Positions 7,991 to 17,261 of a DNA stretch of 50,887 nt are shown piece by piece. Below the pieces are notes generated by a model. It did no database searches, was not told where the DNA came from, and saw only the letters and a list, made by a program, of their open reading frames with translations. The stretch is from Deltaproteobacteria bacterium (lineage in GTDB: Bacteria; Myxococcota_A; UBA796; SXON01): contig CANKTH010000022.1 of assembly GCA_947486185.1 (NCBI GenBank), positions 1 to 50,887 on the forward strand, given 5' to 3'. A program made the translations under genes and the position numbers. Position 1 is the stretch's first letter. Every line of letters begins with the position of its first letter.

Positions 7991-8048
7991 GACGGGCGCA
8001 CGGCGTGAAGATGGCCGATACATCCACACACAAACCTGGAGATCCTAC

Positions 8049-9428
8049 TTGCCTCGTATCCTGATCATCGAAGACGAGGACGGAATCTGGGAGAACCTGG
8101 TGGAGCTCTTTGAGGCCGAGGGCTTCGAAGCTGAGGGTGCGCCCGATGGCCGGAGCGGGGTCGCGGCCGCGCTGGGGCGTCCCCCCGACGTGGTGGTGTG
8201 CGACATCACGATGCCCGTTCTGGACGGCTACGAGGTGCTCGAGGCGCTCCGTGACCACCCGAGCACCGCCGCTGTCGCGTTTGTGTTCCTCTCCGCCCGA
8301 GCGACCCGCGCGGATCTCCGGCTCGGCATGAGCCTCGGCGCGGACGATTATGTCACCAAGCCGTTCACCCAGCACGAGATCCTCTCGGCGGTGCGGGGCC
8401 GCCTCAAACGAAGGCCGGCGCCCTCCGCCGGCCCGCCGGCCGTCACGAGCGCGCCCGCGGTCCTCGGAGCGCCCCCGGTCGTTGGTGCGCCTGCCGACCT
8501 CGTCGTCGTCTCCGAGGCGCTTGCTCGGTCGTGGGACCGCGCCCGCCGCGCGGCCGCGAGTGACCTGTCGGTGTTGCTCCTGGGGGAGACCGGTGTGGGA
8601 AAAGACGTGTTCGCCCACGCGATCCACCAGGCCTCACCCCGGGCGCGACGTCCCTTTGTTCCGCTTCACTGCGCGGCGCTGCCCCCGAGCCTGCTGGAGA
8701 GCGAGCTGTTCGGCTACGAGAAGGGGGCGTTCACCGGCGCGAATGCGAGCCGAGCCGGGCTCTTTGAAGGCGCCGAGGGGGGCACGGTGTTCCTCGACGA
8801 GGTGGGCGAGGTGCCGATGGAGACCCAGGTCAAGCTCCTGCGAGTGCTCGAGGACCGACGCCTGACCCGGGTCGGCGGTCGCGCATCTCGGGAGATCGAC
8901 GTACGTTTTATCGCGGCGACCAACCGCCGCCTGGAGGACGCGGTGCGCGCCGGCCAGTTCCGGGCCGATCTCTACTTTCGGATCGCCGCCTTGACCGTGG
9001 AGATCCCCCCGCTCCGGGAGCGGCGCGCCGAGATCCTGCCGCTCGCGGAACGCTTTGCTCGGATGTTGTGCGTGCGGCTCGGGCGGGATCGGGTGCCCGG
9101 CTTCTCGTCCGAGGCGCGCGACGCGCTCGTGACCCACACCTGGCCCGGCAACGTACGGGAGCTCCGTAACGCCGTGGAGCAGGCGGTTGCGCTCCACGAG
9201 GGCGACATGCTCCCGCTCGACGCCTTCCCGATCCGGACGCTGGCGGCCGCGGGCGATTCGCTCCACGACGCGGTCCAGGCGATCGAGCGCGCGCGTATCG
9301 TGGAGGCGCTCGAGCACTTCGCCGGCAATCAGACCCAGGCGGCGCGCGCTCTCGGCATGTCTCGACGTACCTTCTTGAATCGGCTCGACGCGTATGGGAT
9401 GCCGCGCCCCCGGCGGAAGGACGGATGA
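8049..9428 (+). CDS. NtrC-family sigma-54-dependent response regulator
   Basis: 459 residues. TTG 8049 is chosen because it starts the receiver (MPRILIIEDED) and follows a GGAG (8038-8041); the frame is open upstream but overlaps the kinase gene. Receiver 1-120: acidic pocket E8/D9, phospho-acceptor Asp52, Lys104. After a Pro/Ala linker comes the AAA+ domain: Walker A GETGVGKD (179-186), the sigma-54 contact loop GAFTGA (226-231), Walker B GTVFLDE and arginine-finger region RADLYFR. The C-terminus is a Fis-type helix-turn-helix (NQTQAARALGMSRRTFLNRL). It should open sigma-54 promoters when phosphorylated. The two -24/-12 promoters at 3751-3767 and 5023-5039 with upstream dyads are the obvious candidate targets; that link is inference. 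Confidence 0.93.
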   Translation: MPRILIIEDEDGIWENLVELFEAEGFEAEGAPDGRSGVAAALGRPPDVVVCDITMPVLDGYEVLEALRDHPSTAAVAFVFLSARATRADLRLGMSLGADDYVTKPFTQHEILSAVRGRLKRRPAPSAGPPAVTSAPAVLGAPPVVGAPADLVVVSEALARSWDRARRAAASDLSVLLLGETGVGKDVFAHAIHQASPRARRPFVPLHCAALPPSLLESELFGYEKGAFTGANASRAGLFEGAEGGTVFLDEVGEVPMETQVKLLRVLEDRRLTRVGGRASREIDVRFIAATNRRLEDAVRAGQFRADLYFRIAALTVEIPPLRERRAEILPLAERFARMLCVRLGRDRVPGFSSEARDALVTHTWPGNVRELRNAVEQAVALHEGDMLPLDAFPIRTLAAAGDSLHDAVQAIERARIVEALEHFAGNQTQAARALGMSRRTFLNRLDAYGMPRPRRKDG

Positions 9429-9449
9429 TCCTCGCCCGACCGGCGCGCT

Positions 9450-11720
9450 TCAACGCCCGCCGAGCACCAACGCCCGCGCCTCGGCCTTCTCCCACATCCG
9501 AACATAAGCCTCCGCCCCACGGAACAGCGGCTCGAGGTCGGTGTCACTGACCGCGTCGTTGCGGGCGTCCTCGAGGAGCTCGGGTAGAAGCCCGATATGT
9601 ATCATGCCCTCGGTGTTGAAGTCGATCGCTCGGTCGCCGACCGATGGCGGGGTGAAGGAGACGTCGCCCGCGTAGGAGGTGAATGGGTAGGCGATGGGGT
9701 TCTCCTGGGCCACCCCACAGTCACCTTCGCCAAAACGTGGGCCCGGCGCGCCCGCAAAGCCGTTGAGGTCAAAACCAAAGGGCACCCCTGGATATCCGCC
9801 TGCGGCTTCGATCAGCGCGACGAGGTTGGCCACCGAAGCCAGCGTCGAGCCGGGCGTCGCGGGGTCCTGACAGCGCCCCAGCCCGACCGTGGAGATCCCC
9901 CCCAACGCCTGGATCCGACCGTCCCAGTTGCGGCCGTGAGTGCCAGCGGCGGGGTAGTCGTTCTCTTCGAGGATCTCAAAAGCGCGGCGGTAGGCCCACA
10001 TCGGCAGGTGGTCCACCTCGATGATCATGCCCCGCGCCATCATCCCTGCGAGCAGGGCCTCCCCTTCGGTGGTCAAGCTCGCCTTCTGGCACCAGGTCCC
10101 CTCGATCGCGGGCTCGAGGATCTCGCTCGCATAGACGAGCGCGGTGTCGAGCGGCGCGTCTGAGAAGCCGCTCAGGTCGTTGGGGGGCGGGGAGAGGTAG
10201 GTGTGACGGGGCTGCTGCAGCCCACCGAAAGAGATGCGGTGCCCGTCGAAACCGGTGGTCATGCCGTCGGTGGGGCAGTCCTCGGTCTTGTTGGTCCAAT
10301 GCCCGCTGTTGAGGAAGTTACCCACCTCGATGAAGTCCCCACTGCCGTCGCCCGGAGCAAAACGATTGTCGTACTTGTGCACCGGGAAGAGCGCCCGGAC
10401 CCCACGATCCCAGTAGGTGTCGAGCTGCGCCTCGATGAAGGCCGCGTCACATACCGGCCCACCGGGGCGCGGCGTGAGGTGACAGTCGAACAGATCCGAG
10501 GTCTCGATACCGAGGATGACCGCCAGTTTTCCTTCGGCGATCACCTCCCGGGCCTCGGCAGGCGAGCCTACCACCCGGAACCAGCCCTTCCCCGCCCCGC
10601 CCGCGCGCGCGTCGATGTAGGCCTGCATCCGCCAGGTGTCGTCGATGATCCGGTCGACGGCGGTCATATCTTCACAGTCGTAGCGGCTCGGTTGGATGCC
10701 GTCCCCCACCGCCATCGTACAGTTCACCGCGTTGCTCGTCGCGTGTTGTACCTCGAGCCGCAGGCCCGCCATCCACGCCCGCTCCAGCCAACGGAAGTAC
10801 TGAACCTGGTGGGTGCTGAAGTGGCGCGCGTCGGGCCAGTCGGTGAACTCGGGGTAACCTTCGGTGTGGTGGTTGTCGGCGCTCAGCTCGCCCGCGATGA
10901 GGTCGACCACGAGCGAGCTCACGCCGCCCGCGTCATTCCCTCCCTGGTCGTAGCTGTAGCCGAAAAAGTCCTTTCGCCCCATCTCCCCGTGGAACGGGGC
11001 GCAGTCGGGCAACGCGTGCTCCACTCCGAGTCGATGGAAGGGTGCACCATGGTAAAGTCCGCCGCCAAAGGAGTTGTTGGTGAGGATGTGGGAGTGGGCA
11101 TCGACGATGCCGTAGAGCGTGCCGTCGTCAAACGTGGTCCGAGTGATGCTCCCGGAGGCGTCCAAGCTAAGCTCAGGGTGCTCCCGGCAGCCGGCGGCAG
11201 GCTCCAGGGTGAGCGCGACGGCGTCGTCGACGGTGTCCACGAGACCCTCGGACCCCATCAAGCGCCCGCTTCGCCGATTCCGAAGCTGATAACGGGGCCC
11301 ACCCCAGCCCGAGGGCTCCAGTCTCCACTCGGCCCCCGACACATAAGCGTCGTCGATCACCAGGTCGATCACCCGCGTCATGTCGGACTCGAGGCGCTCC
11401 TGGCGTAGCAGGGGGCCGGTTTCGGCGACGACGTAGCCGCCGTCCTGGTCGTAGAGCAGGTAGGTGCCCAGATCCGATGGCTGCATCCAGAAACGTGCGG
11501 CCTGCCCGGGTCCGGCCGCGGTGAAGCTGTAGCCGCCGCCGCTGGCGGTCAGCCAACCGGCGTCGGTCGCCAGGCTCAGGCACTTCAGCGACCAGCCTTC
11601 TACGTCCAGATCTTGTACGGGCAGCTTCTTGTCACACGACGTGCCGGCAAGGCATACGAGGCCCAGGACCAGGGCGAAACCCCTGGATTGGGGCCAGCGC
11701 GGGGAAGGACCTGACACCAT
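9450..11720 (-). CDS. Membrane-dipeptidase/amidohydrolase-like lipoprotein
   Basis: 756 residues from ATG 11720, preceded by a GAGGG-type ribosome-binding site. The N-terminal hydrophobic stretch ends AGTSC, a weak lipobox, so lipidation is likely but not certain. Residues about 30-200 form a beta-rich region. The hydrolase part starts with a metal-binding DAHSH and contains the later elements ILGIETSD, MIIEVDHLP and AGTHGRN with spaced His/Asp residues. This resembles the amidohydrolase superfamily and peptidase M19-like (membrane dipeptidase) enzymes. The substrate is unknown. It lies 48 bases downstream of the esterase gene on the same strand, so the two are probably co-transcribed. Confidence 0.75.
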   Translation of the reverse strand: MVSGPSPRWPQSRGFALVLGLVCLAGTSCDKKLPVQDLDVEGWSLKCLSLATDAGWLTASGGGYSFTAAGPGQAARFWMQPSDLGTYLLYDQDGGYVVAETGPLLRQERLESDMTRVIDLVIDDAYVSGAEWRLEPSGWGGPRYQLRNRRSGRLMGSEGLVDTVDDAVALTLEPAAGCREHPELSLDASGSITRTTFDDGTLYGIVDAHSHILTNNSFGGGLYHGAPFHRLGVEHALPDCAPFHGEMGRKDFFGYSYDQGGNDAGGVSSLVVDLIAGELSADNHHTEGYPEFTDWPDARHFSTHQVQYFRWLERAWMAGLRLEVQHATSNAVNCTMAVGDGIQPSRYDCEDMTAVDRIIDDTWRMQAYIDARAGGAGKGWFRVVGSPAEAREVIAEGKLAVILGIETSDLFDCHLTPRPGGPVCDAAFIEAQLDTYWDRGVRALFPVHKYDNRFAPGDGSGDFIEVGNFLNSGHWTNKTEDCPTDGMTTGFDGHRISFGGLQQPRHTYLSPPPNDLSGFSDAPLDTALVYASEILEPAIEGTWCQKASLTTEGEALLAGMMARGMIIEVDHLPMWAYRRAFEILEENDYPAAGTHGRNWDGRIQALGGISTVGLGRCQDPATPGSTLASVANLVALIEAAGGYPGVPFGFDLNGFAGAPGPRFGEGDCGVAQENPIAYPFTSYAGDVSFTPPSVGDRAIDFNTEGMIHIGLLPELLEDARNDAVSDTDLEPLFRGAEAYVRMWEKAEARALVLGGR

Positions 11721-11768
11721 GATCTGCCCTCTAACCCCTCTCCTGGGACGGGTCGCGGTGAATTCGAG

Positions 11769-12905
11769 TCAGGGCGTGTCGGGTGCGCCCGGTGAGACCT
11801 CCCCTGTGACGCCCAGCTCACGGGTCAAGAACTCCAGGATCCGCCCACGCGCGAGCTGCTCGCCGAGACCGCCGCGCCGCATGTCAAAACCATGGTCGGC
11901 CCACGGGATGAACAGGGTCTCGACCTCGTGCCCGCCCGCCTGGAGCGCGTCACGCAGCACCTCCGGGTTTCGGGGGCGTACACATCGTTCGGCCATCCCG
12001 TGGATCAGGAGCGTGCTGGGCAAGCGCCGCGCCGGTCGGGCCGCTCGTTCGACCCAGGTCAGCGGGTTGGCCGCCGCGTAGGCCTCGGGCTGTTCCGCGG
12101 GGGTGCCTCCGAGGTAACGTTCGAGCCCCGCCGGGCCGTCCACGACGTCAGGCACAAAGGGGTTGCCGTGGGCCCAAGCGAGGTCGACCGGACCATAGAC
12201 GGAGACCACCGCCCGCGGCGGCCGCGCGACACATCCACCGAGGATCGTAGAGTCTGGGAGGTACGCCGAGACCAACGCGATCTGGCCCCCTGCCGATCGG
12301 CCGAGCAGCGCGCCCCGCTCTGGGTCGAGCCCCCACGCCGATGCCTGTGCCTGGACCGCCGCCAGGAGGCATGAGATATCCTGGATTGCGGCTGGAAAAT
12401 GGAAGGCGGGCGCCAGTCGGTACTGGACATCCACCACGACGAGCCCGGCCGCCGCCAGCGCATGGGACACCCATGGCGCGTCCCCCTTGTCACCCCGCTG
12501 CCAGCTCCCACCGTGGACGACCACGACATAGCCGTGGGGTGCCGGACCCTCGGCAGGGTAAAGATCGGCATGGAGTCCGGGTACCAGCTCGATCTGTTCG
12601 GGATCGGGGCGGGCGGGGGCTTCGCCGCCGAGCCAGCGGTAGAGCGAAAAAGGCTGCGCTTCCGCGACAAAGACCGGGATCGCCGAGAGGCCGGGCAGGG
12701 CGTTGGCCAGCGCCGTGAGGAGCCCGAGGCGCCGGAGCCAGACCTCTCGGGTGAAGAAGCCGGCCGCCAGCGCCAGCAGCACGCCCAGAAAACTGGTCTC
12801 GAGCGCCGCGAGATGGACCAACCACAGGGTCCACGTCAGCGGCGGGCTGGCCAGCAGCAGGAATTGGAGGAGCGCGGCGGCGAGGAGCAGGCGAGGGAGC
12901 CACAT
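11769..12905 (-). CDS. Membrane-anchored alpha/beta-hydrolase (acetyl-esterase-like)
   Basis: 378 residues. The N-terminus carries about three hydrophobic helices (residues 4-85) that anchor it. The hydrolase domain follows: oxyanion-hole HGGS (131-134), nucleophile motif GRSAGG with Ser204, and the histidine in WADHGFD near residue 340. This HGG/GxSxG arrangement is that of the hormone-sensitive-lipase/BD-FAE-like esterases, which hydrolyse acyl esters. Which ester is unknown. It is divergent from the arylsulfotransferase-like gene at 13039, with 133 bases between the two starts. Confidence 0.82.
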   Translation of the reverse strand: MWLPRLLLAAALLQFLLLASPPLTWTLWLVHLAALETSFLGVLLALAAGFFTREVWLRRLGLLTALANALPGLSAIPVFVAEAQPFSLYRWLGGEAPARPDPEQIELVPGLHADLYPAEGPAPHGYVVVVHGGSWQRGDKGDAPWVSHALAAAGLVVVDVQYRLAPAFHFPAAIQDISCLLAAVQAQASAWGLDPERGALLGRSAGGQIALVSAYLPDSTILGGCVARPPRAVVSVYGPVDLAWAHGNPFVPDVVDGPAGLERYLGGTPAEQPEAYAAANPLTWVERAARPARRLPSTLLIHGMAERCVRPRNPEVLRDALQAGGHEVETLFIPWADHGFDMRRGGLGEQLARGRILEFLTRELGVTGEVSPGAPDTP

Positions 12906-13038
12906 ACCGCCCCATAGCCCGCGAGGGAGCGCACGCCCGGCGACCCCGTAGCGCCGCGCGGGTCGGCCGGGCCTGCCCGGGAAGGGTGTAGGATTTCGTC
13001 AGGGGCGGGGATAGGCTGCGGGCGCTCCCCGGACCTTC

Positions 13039-14511
13039 GTGATCCTCCCCAAGGCTACCCTGCTCCTGTTGTTGGTCGGCTGTGGTTCGGCGGGCGAGAA
13101 GCCTGGAGCTACCGGGCCTCATAGCGACAGCGGTGCCTTCGCCGAATCGCGGCCGACCGACTCGGGTCCCACCGACTCGGGTCCCACCGACTCTGCGGCC
13201 TCCGCGGCGACGCCGCTGGAGGTGAACGTCGAGCCCGGGGTGCCGGGCACCGTCGTCGTGGTGAGCTGGACGACCCCGGTGCCCGCGACGTCCACGGTGG
13301 AGTTCGGGCCGAGCCTCGCTTACGGCCGGCAGACCCCACGGGGCGAGGCGCTGGTCACCGATCACCGGGTGATGGTCGTCGGATTACCAGCCTCATGTGC
13401 CTGTTTTTTGCGGGCGGTGTCTGTCGCCGTCGACGGCACGCTTTTTCGGAGCGCGGACGTCTCCTATACGACGCCGGAGGGGCCGGCCGGCCTCACGTTC
13501 ACCAACGAACTGGCGCGGGCCGGGTCTGGCGAGCCGCCGTGGGTGCTCGCGCTGGCCGCCGCTCGGGGGTCGGTGGCGATCGTCGATGGAGACGGGGCCC
13601 TGATCTGGTGGCGCGAGCTTCCTGAGGGGGCCGGGCTGGAGCAGGCCCGGGTGAGCGAAGATCGGCTTTACGTGTACTACAACCAGCTGAGCGGCCTGGC
13701 GACCGATCCGACGTCGTCGACCGTCACGAAGCTGCGGCTCGACGGCGCCGAGGAACACGTCGTCCCTACGCCCCACGGGCATCACGACTTCTTGCTGCCG
13801 GGGGGCGAGAACATCGCGTATATCCAGGCAGATATCCGAGGCTACGATCTCGAGGGCGACGGCGTCATCGAGGCGGTGGTCGGCGACGCTATCCAGGTGG
13901 TCGGGCCCGACGGCGCGTCGTTGGCCCAGGTGTGGAACAGTTGGGACTCCCTGACGGTGGGCGGCGCGCGCGAGACCCCATACTTCCCGGGTGCGTGGGA
14001 CTGGCTCCACGTCAACGGGCTCTGGGAGGCCGACGGGGACTGGTACGTCTCCTCCCACATGCTCGCGGCGATCCTCAAGATCGACGGCAGCACCGGGGCG
14101 ATCCTGTGGCAGCTCGGCGGCGACGACAGCGACTTTGTCTTCCTGGACGGCACCCCGCGATTTTCACATCAGCACTCACCCCGGATCCTCGGGGACCGCC
14201 TTATTCTCTTCAATAACACCGACGGCGAGGGGGATCCGCCCGCTTCCTACGCGGTGGAGTACCAGGTCGACGAGGCCGCGCGGACCGTCCGGGAGGTGCG
14301 CCGACATGAGCGGGACACGCCAACATGGTCGTCCATTCTGGGTAATGTCGACGTCATGACGGACGGGAGCTGGCTGGTGGGCTGGGGCACGGCGAGCGTC
14401 GCGGAGCGCGTCGCGGCGGACGGGACGGTGCTCCGGGTCTTGCGCGCCGCAGGCGGGGCGCGGATCAGCAACGTACACGAGGCCGCCGGCTTGGGCGGGC
14501 CCTTGCCATGA
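13039..14511 (+). CDS. Arylsulfotransferase (ASST)-like lipoprotein
   Basis: 490 residues from GTG 13039; the ribosome-binding site is poor. The signal peptide ends in lipobox LVGC (Cys15). A low-complexity linker has a threefold PTDSG repeat (15-bp DNA repeat). A beta-sandwich of about 60-150 follows, then a propeller-like domain with WDWLHVNGLW, WYVSSHMLAAILKID, GAILWQLGG and FSHQHSPRI, the layout of the ASST family. Known family members transfer sulfate between phenolic esters in the periplasm; many relatives are of unproven activity. A histidine that could serve as the catalytic residue is seen (HQHS or the earlier HGHHDF), but I cannot assign it. It lies 197 bases before the large motor-like operon. 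Confidence 0.8.
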   Translation: MILPKATLLLLLVGCGSAGEKPGATGPHSDSGAFAESRPTDSGPTDSGPTDSAASAATPLEVNVEPGVPGTVVVVSWTTPVPATSTVEFGPSLAYGRQTPRGEALVTDHRVMVVGLPASCACFLRAVSVAVDGTLFRSADVSYTTPEGPAGLTFTNELARAGSGEPPWVLALAAARGSVAIVDGDGALIWWRELPEGAGLEQARVSEDRLYVYYNQLSGLATDPTSSTVTKLRLDGAEEHVVPTPHGHHDFLLPGGENIAYIQADIRGYDLEGDGVIEAVVGDAIQVVGPDGASLAQVWNSWDSLTVGGARETPYFPGAWDWLHVNGLWEADGDWYVSSHMLAAILKIDGSTGAILWQLGGDDSDFVFLDGTPRFSHQHSPRILGDRLILFNNTDGEGDPPASYAVEYQVDEAARTVREVRRHERDTPTWSSILGNVDVMTDGSWLVGWGTASVAERVAADGTVLRVLRAAGGARISNVHEAAGLGGPLP

Positions 14512-14708
14512 GAGAGGCTGAGGACGGCATCCCGCCCCGGCTCTGCCCAGGGGCAAGCAGCCCAAGCGCACGAAACCCGCAGGGTCGGTCTCCTCCATCG
14601 GCGGCACGCGCGCCACATTCACTCCGCCACGGATCTCCGCCCCTGAGTCAGCGTGGCTCACGTTAGCCTGCAGCCGCCTCTTCTCGATTCGCCTTCGCCG
14701 GAGCCCCC

Positions 14709-15434
14709 ATCCGCCCCGTTCGCGTAAAATCTCTGTTTAACCTGATACTTCTCGGGATCTTCCCTGCGCTCACCGGCTGCGCGGTGACCGTCTACCAGCC
14801 CCTCTCCGGACTCCATCGTCCGGTCGTCATCGACCCCGGCGTCGCCAATTTCCCCGACCTGCACCTGGACATCTACTGCCCGCCTGGCGGGGGTGTCGAT
14901 CCGTCGGCCGCCGCGGATCTCTGCCGTAAACTCGGCATCCTCTTCGAGAACCAGGGCGCGGAGGTGTTTACCGCCGTACAGGATCGCCGCTTCCAAGGTG
15001 CTGACCTCGCGGGTGACACCGCGGTGCTCACCGCCCGGCGCCCCACAACACTCAGCTTGGAGATCCGTACCCGCGAGAGCCGGCAAATTCGTTATCCGTG
15101 GAGCTACGCGCTGGCCTACGCTACCCTCACGCTGGCACCGGCGACGACCGAGCTCACCTTCACCCAGGACGTGGTGATCCGCGACGAACGCGGTGGATTG
15201 CTCGTCACCGACACCTTCCGCGGTAGGATCGTCCGCCGGGCGGGCGCCGGGGTCTGGCTCGGCAACAAGTTCCTCGATTGGGTCGCCCGCGAGCCCGAGG
15301 AGGAGCTGACCGGAGAGGTGGCGGCGGAGGATTTCTCGGCCGATCTCTACCGTCAACTCAGCCAGATGGTGTTCAACGCTACGATGCGCGCGTCGGTCCT
15401 CTCGCTCGGCCTCCCTGAAGGTGACGGGAGATGA
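14709..15434 (+). CDS. Lipoprotein opening the MotAB-type operon; probable non-canonical ATC start
   Basis: About 241 residues. The usual-codon start (GTG 14784) would cut off a clear lipoprotein signal encoded just upstream in the same frame: RVKSLFNLILLGIF followed by PALTGC. Between the stop at 14664 and 14784 there is no ATG, GTG or TTG, but ATC 14709 follows GGAG (14700-14703) by five bases. I therefore infer an ATC start or a single-base error in an ATG. The mature part (VVIDPGVANFPDLHLDIYC, then LCRKLGILFENQGAEVF) resembles small outer-membrane auxiliary lipoproteins that assemble on TolB/FlgO-like folds, but no family is assigned. It overlaps the next gene by ATGA. Confidence 0.65.
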   Translation: MRPVRVKSLFNLILLGIFPALTGCAVTVYQPLSGLHRPVVIDPGVANFPDLHLDIYCPPGGGVDPSAAADLCRKLGILFENQGAEVFTAVQDRRFQGADLAGDTAVLTARRPTTLSLEIRTRESRQIRYPWSYALAYATLTLAPATTELTFTQDVVIRDERGGLLVTDTFRGRIVRRAGAGVWLGNKFLDWVAREPEEELTGEVAAEDFSADLYRQLSQMVFNATMRASVLSLGLPEGDGR

Positions 15435-16057
15435 TCGGCCTCTACTCCTTGCTTTTCTTGTTCCGGGACGATCCGGCACCCGGACTCCGGCACAGCAAGG
15501 CGGAGTCTCGGCGCCTGGATTGCACCTGGCTCGACGACCACGCCGCGAGCGCCCGGCGCCCCGGCCAGGTGACCACCGCGCCCCCTTCGGGAGACTCGGT
15601 GGAGCGGAGCGTGATGTTGTGCGCCGAACGCCTGCTCGCGCCGGGGGTACGCTCAGAGGGCGACGAGGCGGTGCTCCGTGAGCTCCAGGCTCTCACGAAC
15701 GGGATCGCGGCGAGCGCGTCCAGCCGTTTTCCGGACCTCGCGAATTCCACCTGGCTGGTCGAAGCATTTCATCCAAGCGCGCTCGTATCGGCAAAGCTCA
15801 TCTTCGCCGCCAAGAATGCACTCTCCGCCTGGGGAATGGCCGTCTCGGACCGCCTGCCCACCCTCGCGGTAGGAGACGCGGGCGTGTTGACCAGCCTGGC
15901 GCCGCTCAGCGCCTACCCCGCCGCCTGTGCGCGCTTCGCCGCCAGCGGCAGCCTCCGCCCTACCGACGCCCTGCTCACGCTTGTCCACCTCGACTCGCGA
16001 GAGACCATCTTACACGCGGGGATCTGCGTCAATGGGGCCTGGTCGTGGCTCCAATGA
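15431..16057 (+). CDS. Unknown exported protein of the MotAB-type operon
   Basis: 208 residues. ATG 15431 overlaps the preceding stop and the gene ends in another ATGA with the next. The N-terminus MIGLYSLLFLF is a short hydrophobic segment without basic residues and could be a signal or anchor. The main domain (about 75-208) is mixed alpha/beta with paired cysteines near the C-terminus (AACARF and GICVNGAW). I do not recognise it. Its position between a lipoprotein and a barrel-like protein suggests a periplasmic or outer-membrane-associated part of the same complex. Confidence 0.7.
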   Translation: MIGLYSLLFLFRDDPAPGLRHSKAESRRLDCTWLDDHAASARRPGQVTTAPPSGDSVERSVMLCAERLLAPGVRSEGDEAVLRELQALTNGIAASASSRFPDLANSTWLVEAFHPSALVSAKLIFAAKNALSAWGMAVSDRLPTLAVGDAGVLTSLAPLSAYPAACARFAASGSLRPTDALLTLVHLDSRETILHAGICVNGAWSWLQ

Positions 16058-17229
16058 CCGCCCTGCTGGTGGTCCTGGCGCTGGTGAGCCCTGGCCAGGC
16101 CGCGCCGTCGCTGGGCGACGCCGAACGGGCGGAGCTGGAGCGCGCCCGGGCGGAGGTGGCCGACCAGATCCAGCTCTCGGCGTATGACCTGGTGGATGAG
16201 CTGGTGGCGGGCTGGCTCCGCGCCCCGTTGTTCGGGCAGCCGACCCCGGTGGTGCTGGGCGGCGTCACGGTGCCGGTCGGGCTCGGCACCGGGTTCGCGG
16301 CGCTGGTCGAGAACCACCTGAGCCAGGTCCTCATCCAGAATCCCTCGACCAACCTGGAGCTTGTCTATTGTCCGGCTTGCTCCGCGGTGGTGGTGCACTC
16401 CGGCCCGGAGGCGACGGTGATCGCCCGTGGCATCGACCAGCCTTCCGTGCTCGACCAGCTCGGCGCGGACGCCGGCCGGCACGCGCTGTTCGTCGATATC
16501 GAGGCGGAAGGCGCGTGGCTGGTGTTGCGGGCGCGCCTCACCCGGCTCACCCCCGACCTTCCGGTGGTGTGGAGCTACACGCTGGCGAGCTCGGCCAGCT
16601 CTCCGGCGCTGCTGCGCCAGCCCCAGATGCTCAAGAGCGCCGAAGACGCGCATCATGAGTATGAACAGACGCTTCGGGCCCGCGGCCCGGTGTACATTCC
16701 GGCCCGTTTTGGCATCCGGAGCTACGCCGAGCCGTCGGGGAACGGCACCAACCCGCCGCCCTTCTTGTGGCTCCAGACCGGGCTCGAGCTCGGCACCACC
16801 GAAGCCCGGGCGTGGACCTCGAGCGTGCTGCTCGGCTACAGCATCGTCCCGCAGGCGTACCAGGGACTGATGCTCCAGGCGCGTCTCCATCGGCTCCTGA
16901 CCGGACGCGCCCGCTCGTTGACCCGGCCCAACCTGTATGGTTTCATCGGCGGCGCAGTGTTCACCGTCTGGGGCGCCGCGACCGCGCCCTTCAACGACGA
17001 CAACGCGCTCAACGCCGACGCGCTGATCGCCGCCCTGGAAGGCGAGACGCCGCGTTCCCGCTTTGGCGGCCTGCATCTCGGCCTCGACCTTCGCGTGGGG
17101 GAGCGGATGGGCTACTCGGTGTTTTTGGAGACCATGCCCGCGTTACGGAACAACAACAACTTCGGCGCCTACGCCCAGTTCGGCCTTCCTTTCCAGTGTC
17201 TGGGGATCGAGGTGGGCTTCTGGTTTTGA
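16054..17229 (+). CDS. CxxC-domain plus barrel-like envelope protein
   Basis: 391 residues from ATG 16054 (ATGA overlap; a GTG nine bases earlier is possible). The signal is short and uncharged (TALLVVLALVSPGQAA). The N-terminal half (about 20-210) contains YCPAC, then paired strands HALFVDIEAEGAWLVLRARL and a helix LKSAEDAHHEY. The same arrangement (CEAC, then GVSVRIVDLASGQVVFAQ) recurs in the next gene, so the two are paralogous in this domain. The C-terminal half (about 220-391) has amphipathic strands and ends in aromatic GFWF, as outer-membrane beta-barrels do. Outer-membrane location is inferred from this. Confidence 0.7.
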   Translation: MTALLVVLALVSPGQAAPSLGDAERAELERARAEVADQIQLSAYDLVDELVAGWLRAPLFGQPTPVVLGGVTVPVGLGTGFAALVENHLSQVLIQNPSTNLELVYCPACSAVVVHSGPEATVIARGIDQPSVLDQLGADAGRHALFVDIEAEGAWLVLRARLTRLTPDLPVVWSYTLASSASSPALLRQPQMLKSAEDAHHEYEQTLRARGPVYIPARFGIRSYAEPSGNGTNPPPFLWLQTGLELGTTEARAWTSSVLLGYSIVPQAYQGLMLQARLHRLLTGRARSLTRPNLYGFIGGAVFTVWGAATAPFNDDNALNADALIAALEGETPRSRFGGLHLGLDLRVGERMGYSVFLETMPALRNNNNFGAYAQFGLPFQCLGIEVGFWF

Positions 17230-17261
17230 GCTCCTGCTTTCTCGCGACGCGCGAGCGTCCT

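Noticed and set aside
10203..11408. 401-residue plus-strand open frame
   Set aside because: It is antisense to the well-supported amidohydrolase-like gene; the Val/Gly/Arg-rich translation has no domain and no start context.
14658..15479. 273-residue minus-strand frame
   Set aside because: Shadow of the plus-strand lipoprotein gene 14709-15434, which has a lipoprotein signal and overlaps its neighbour in the usual way.
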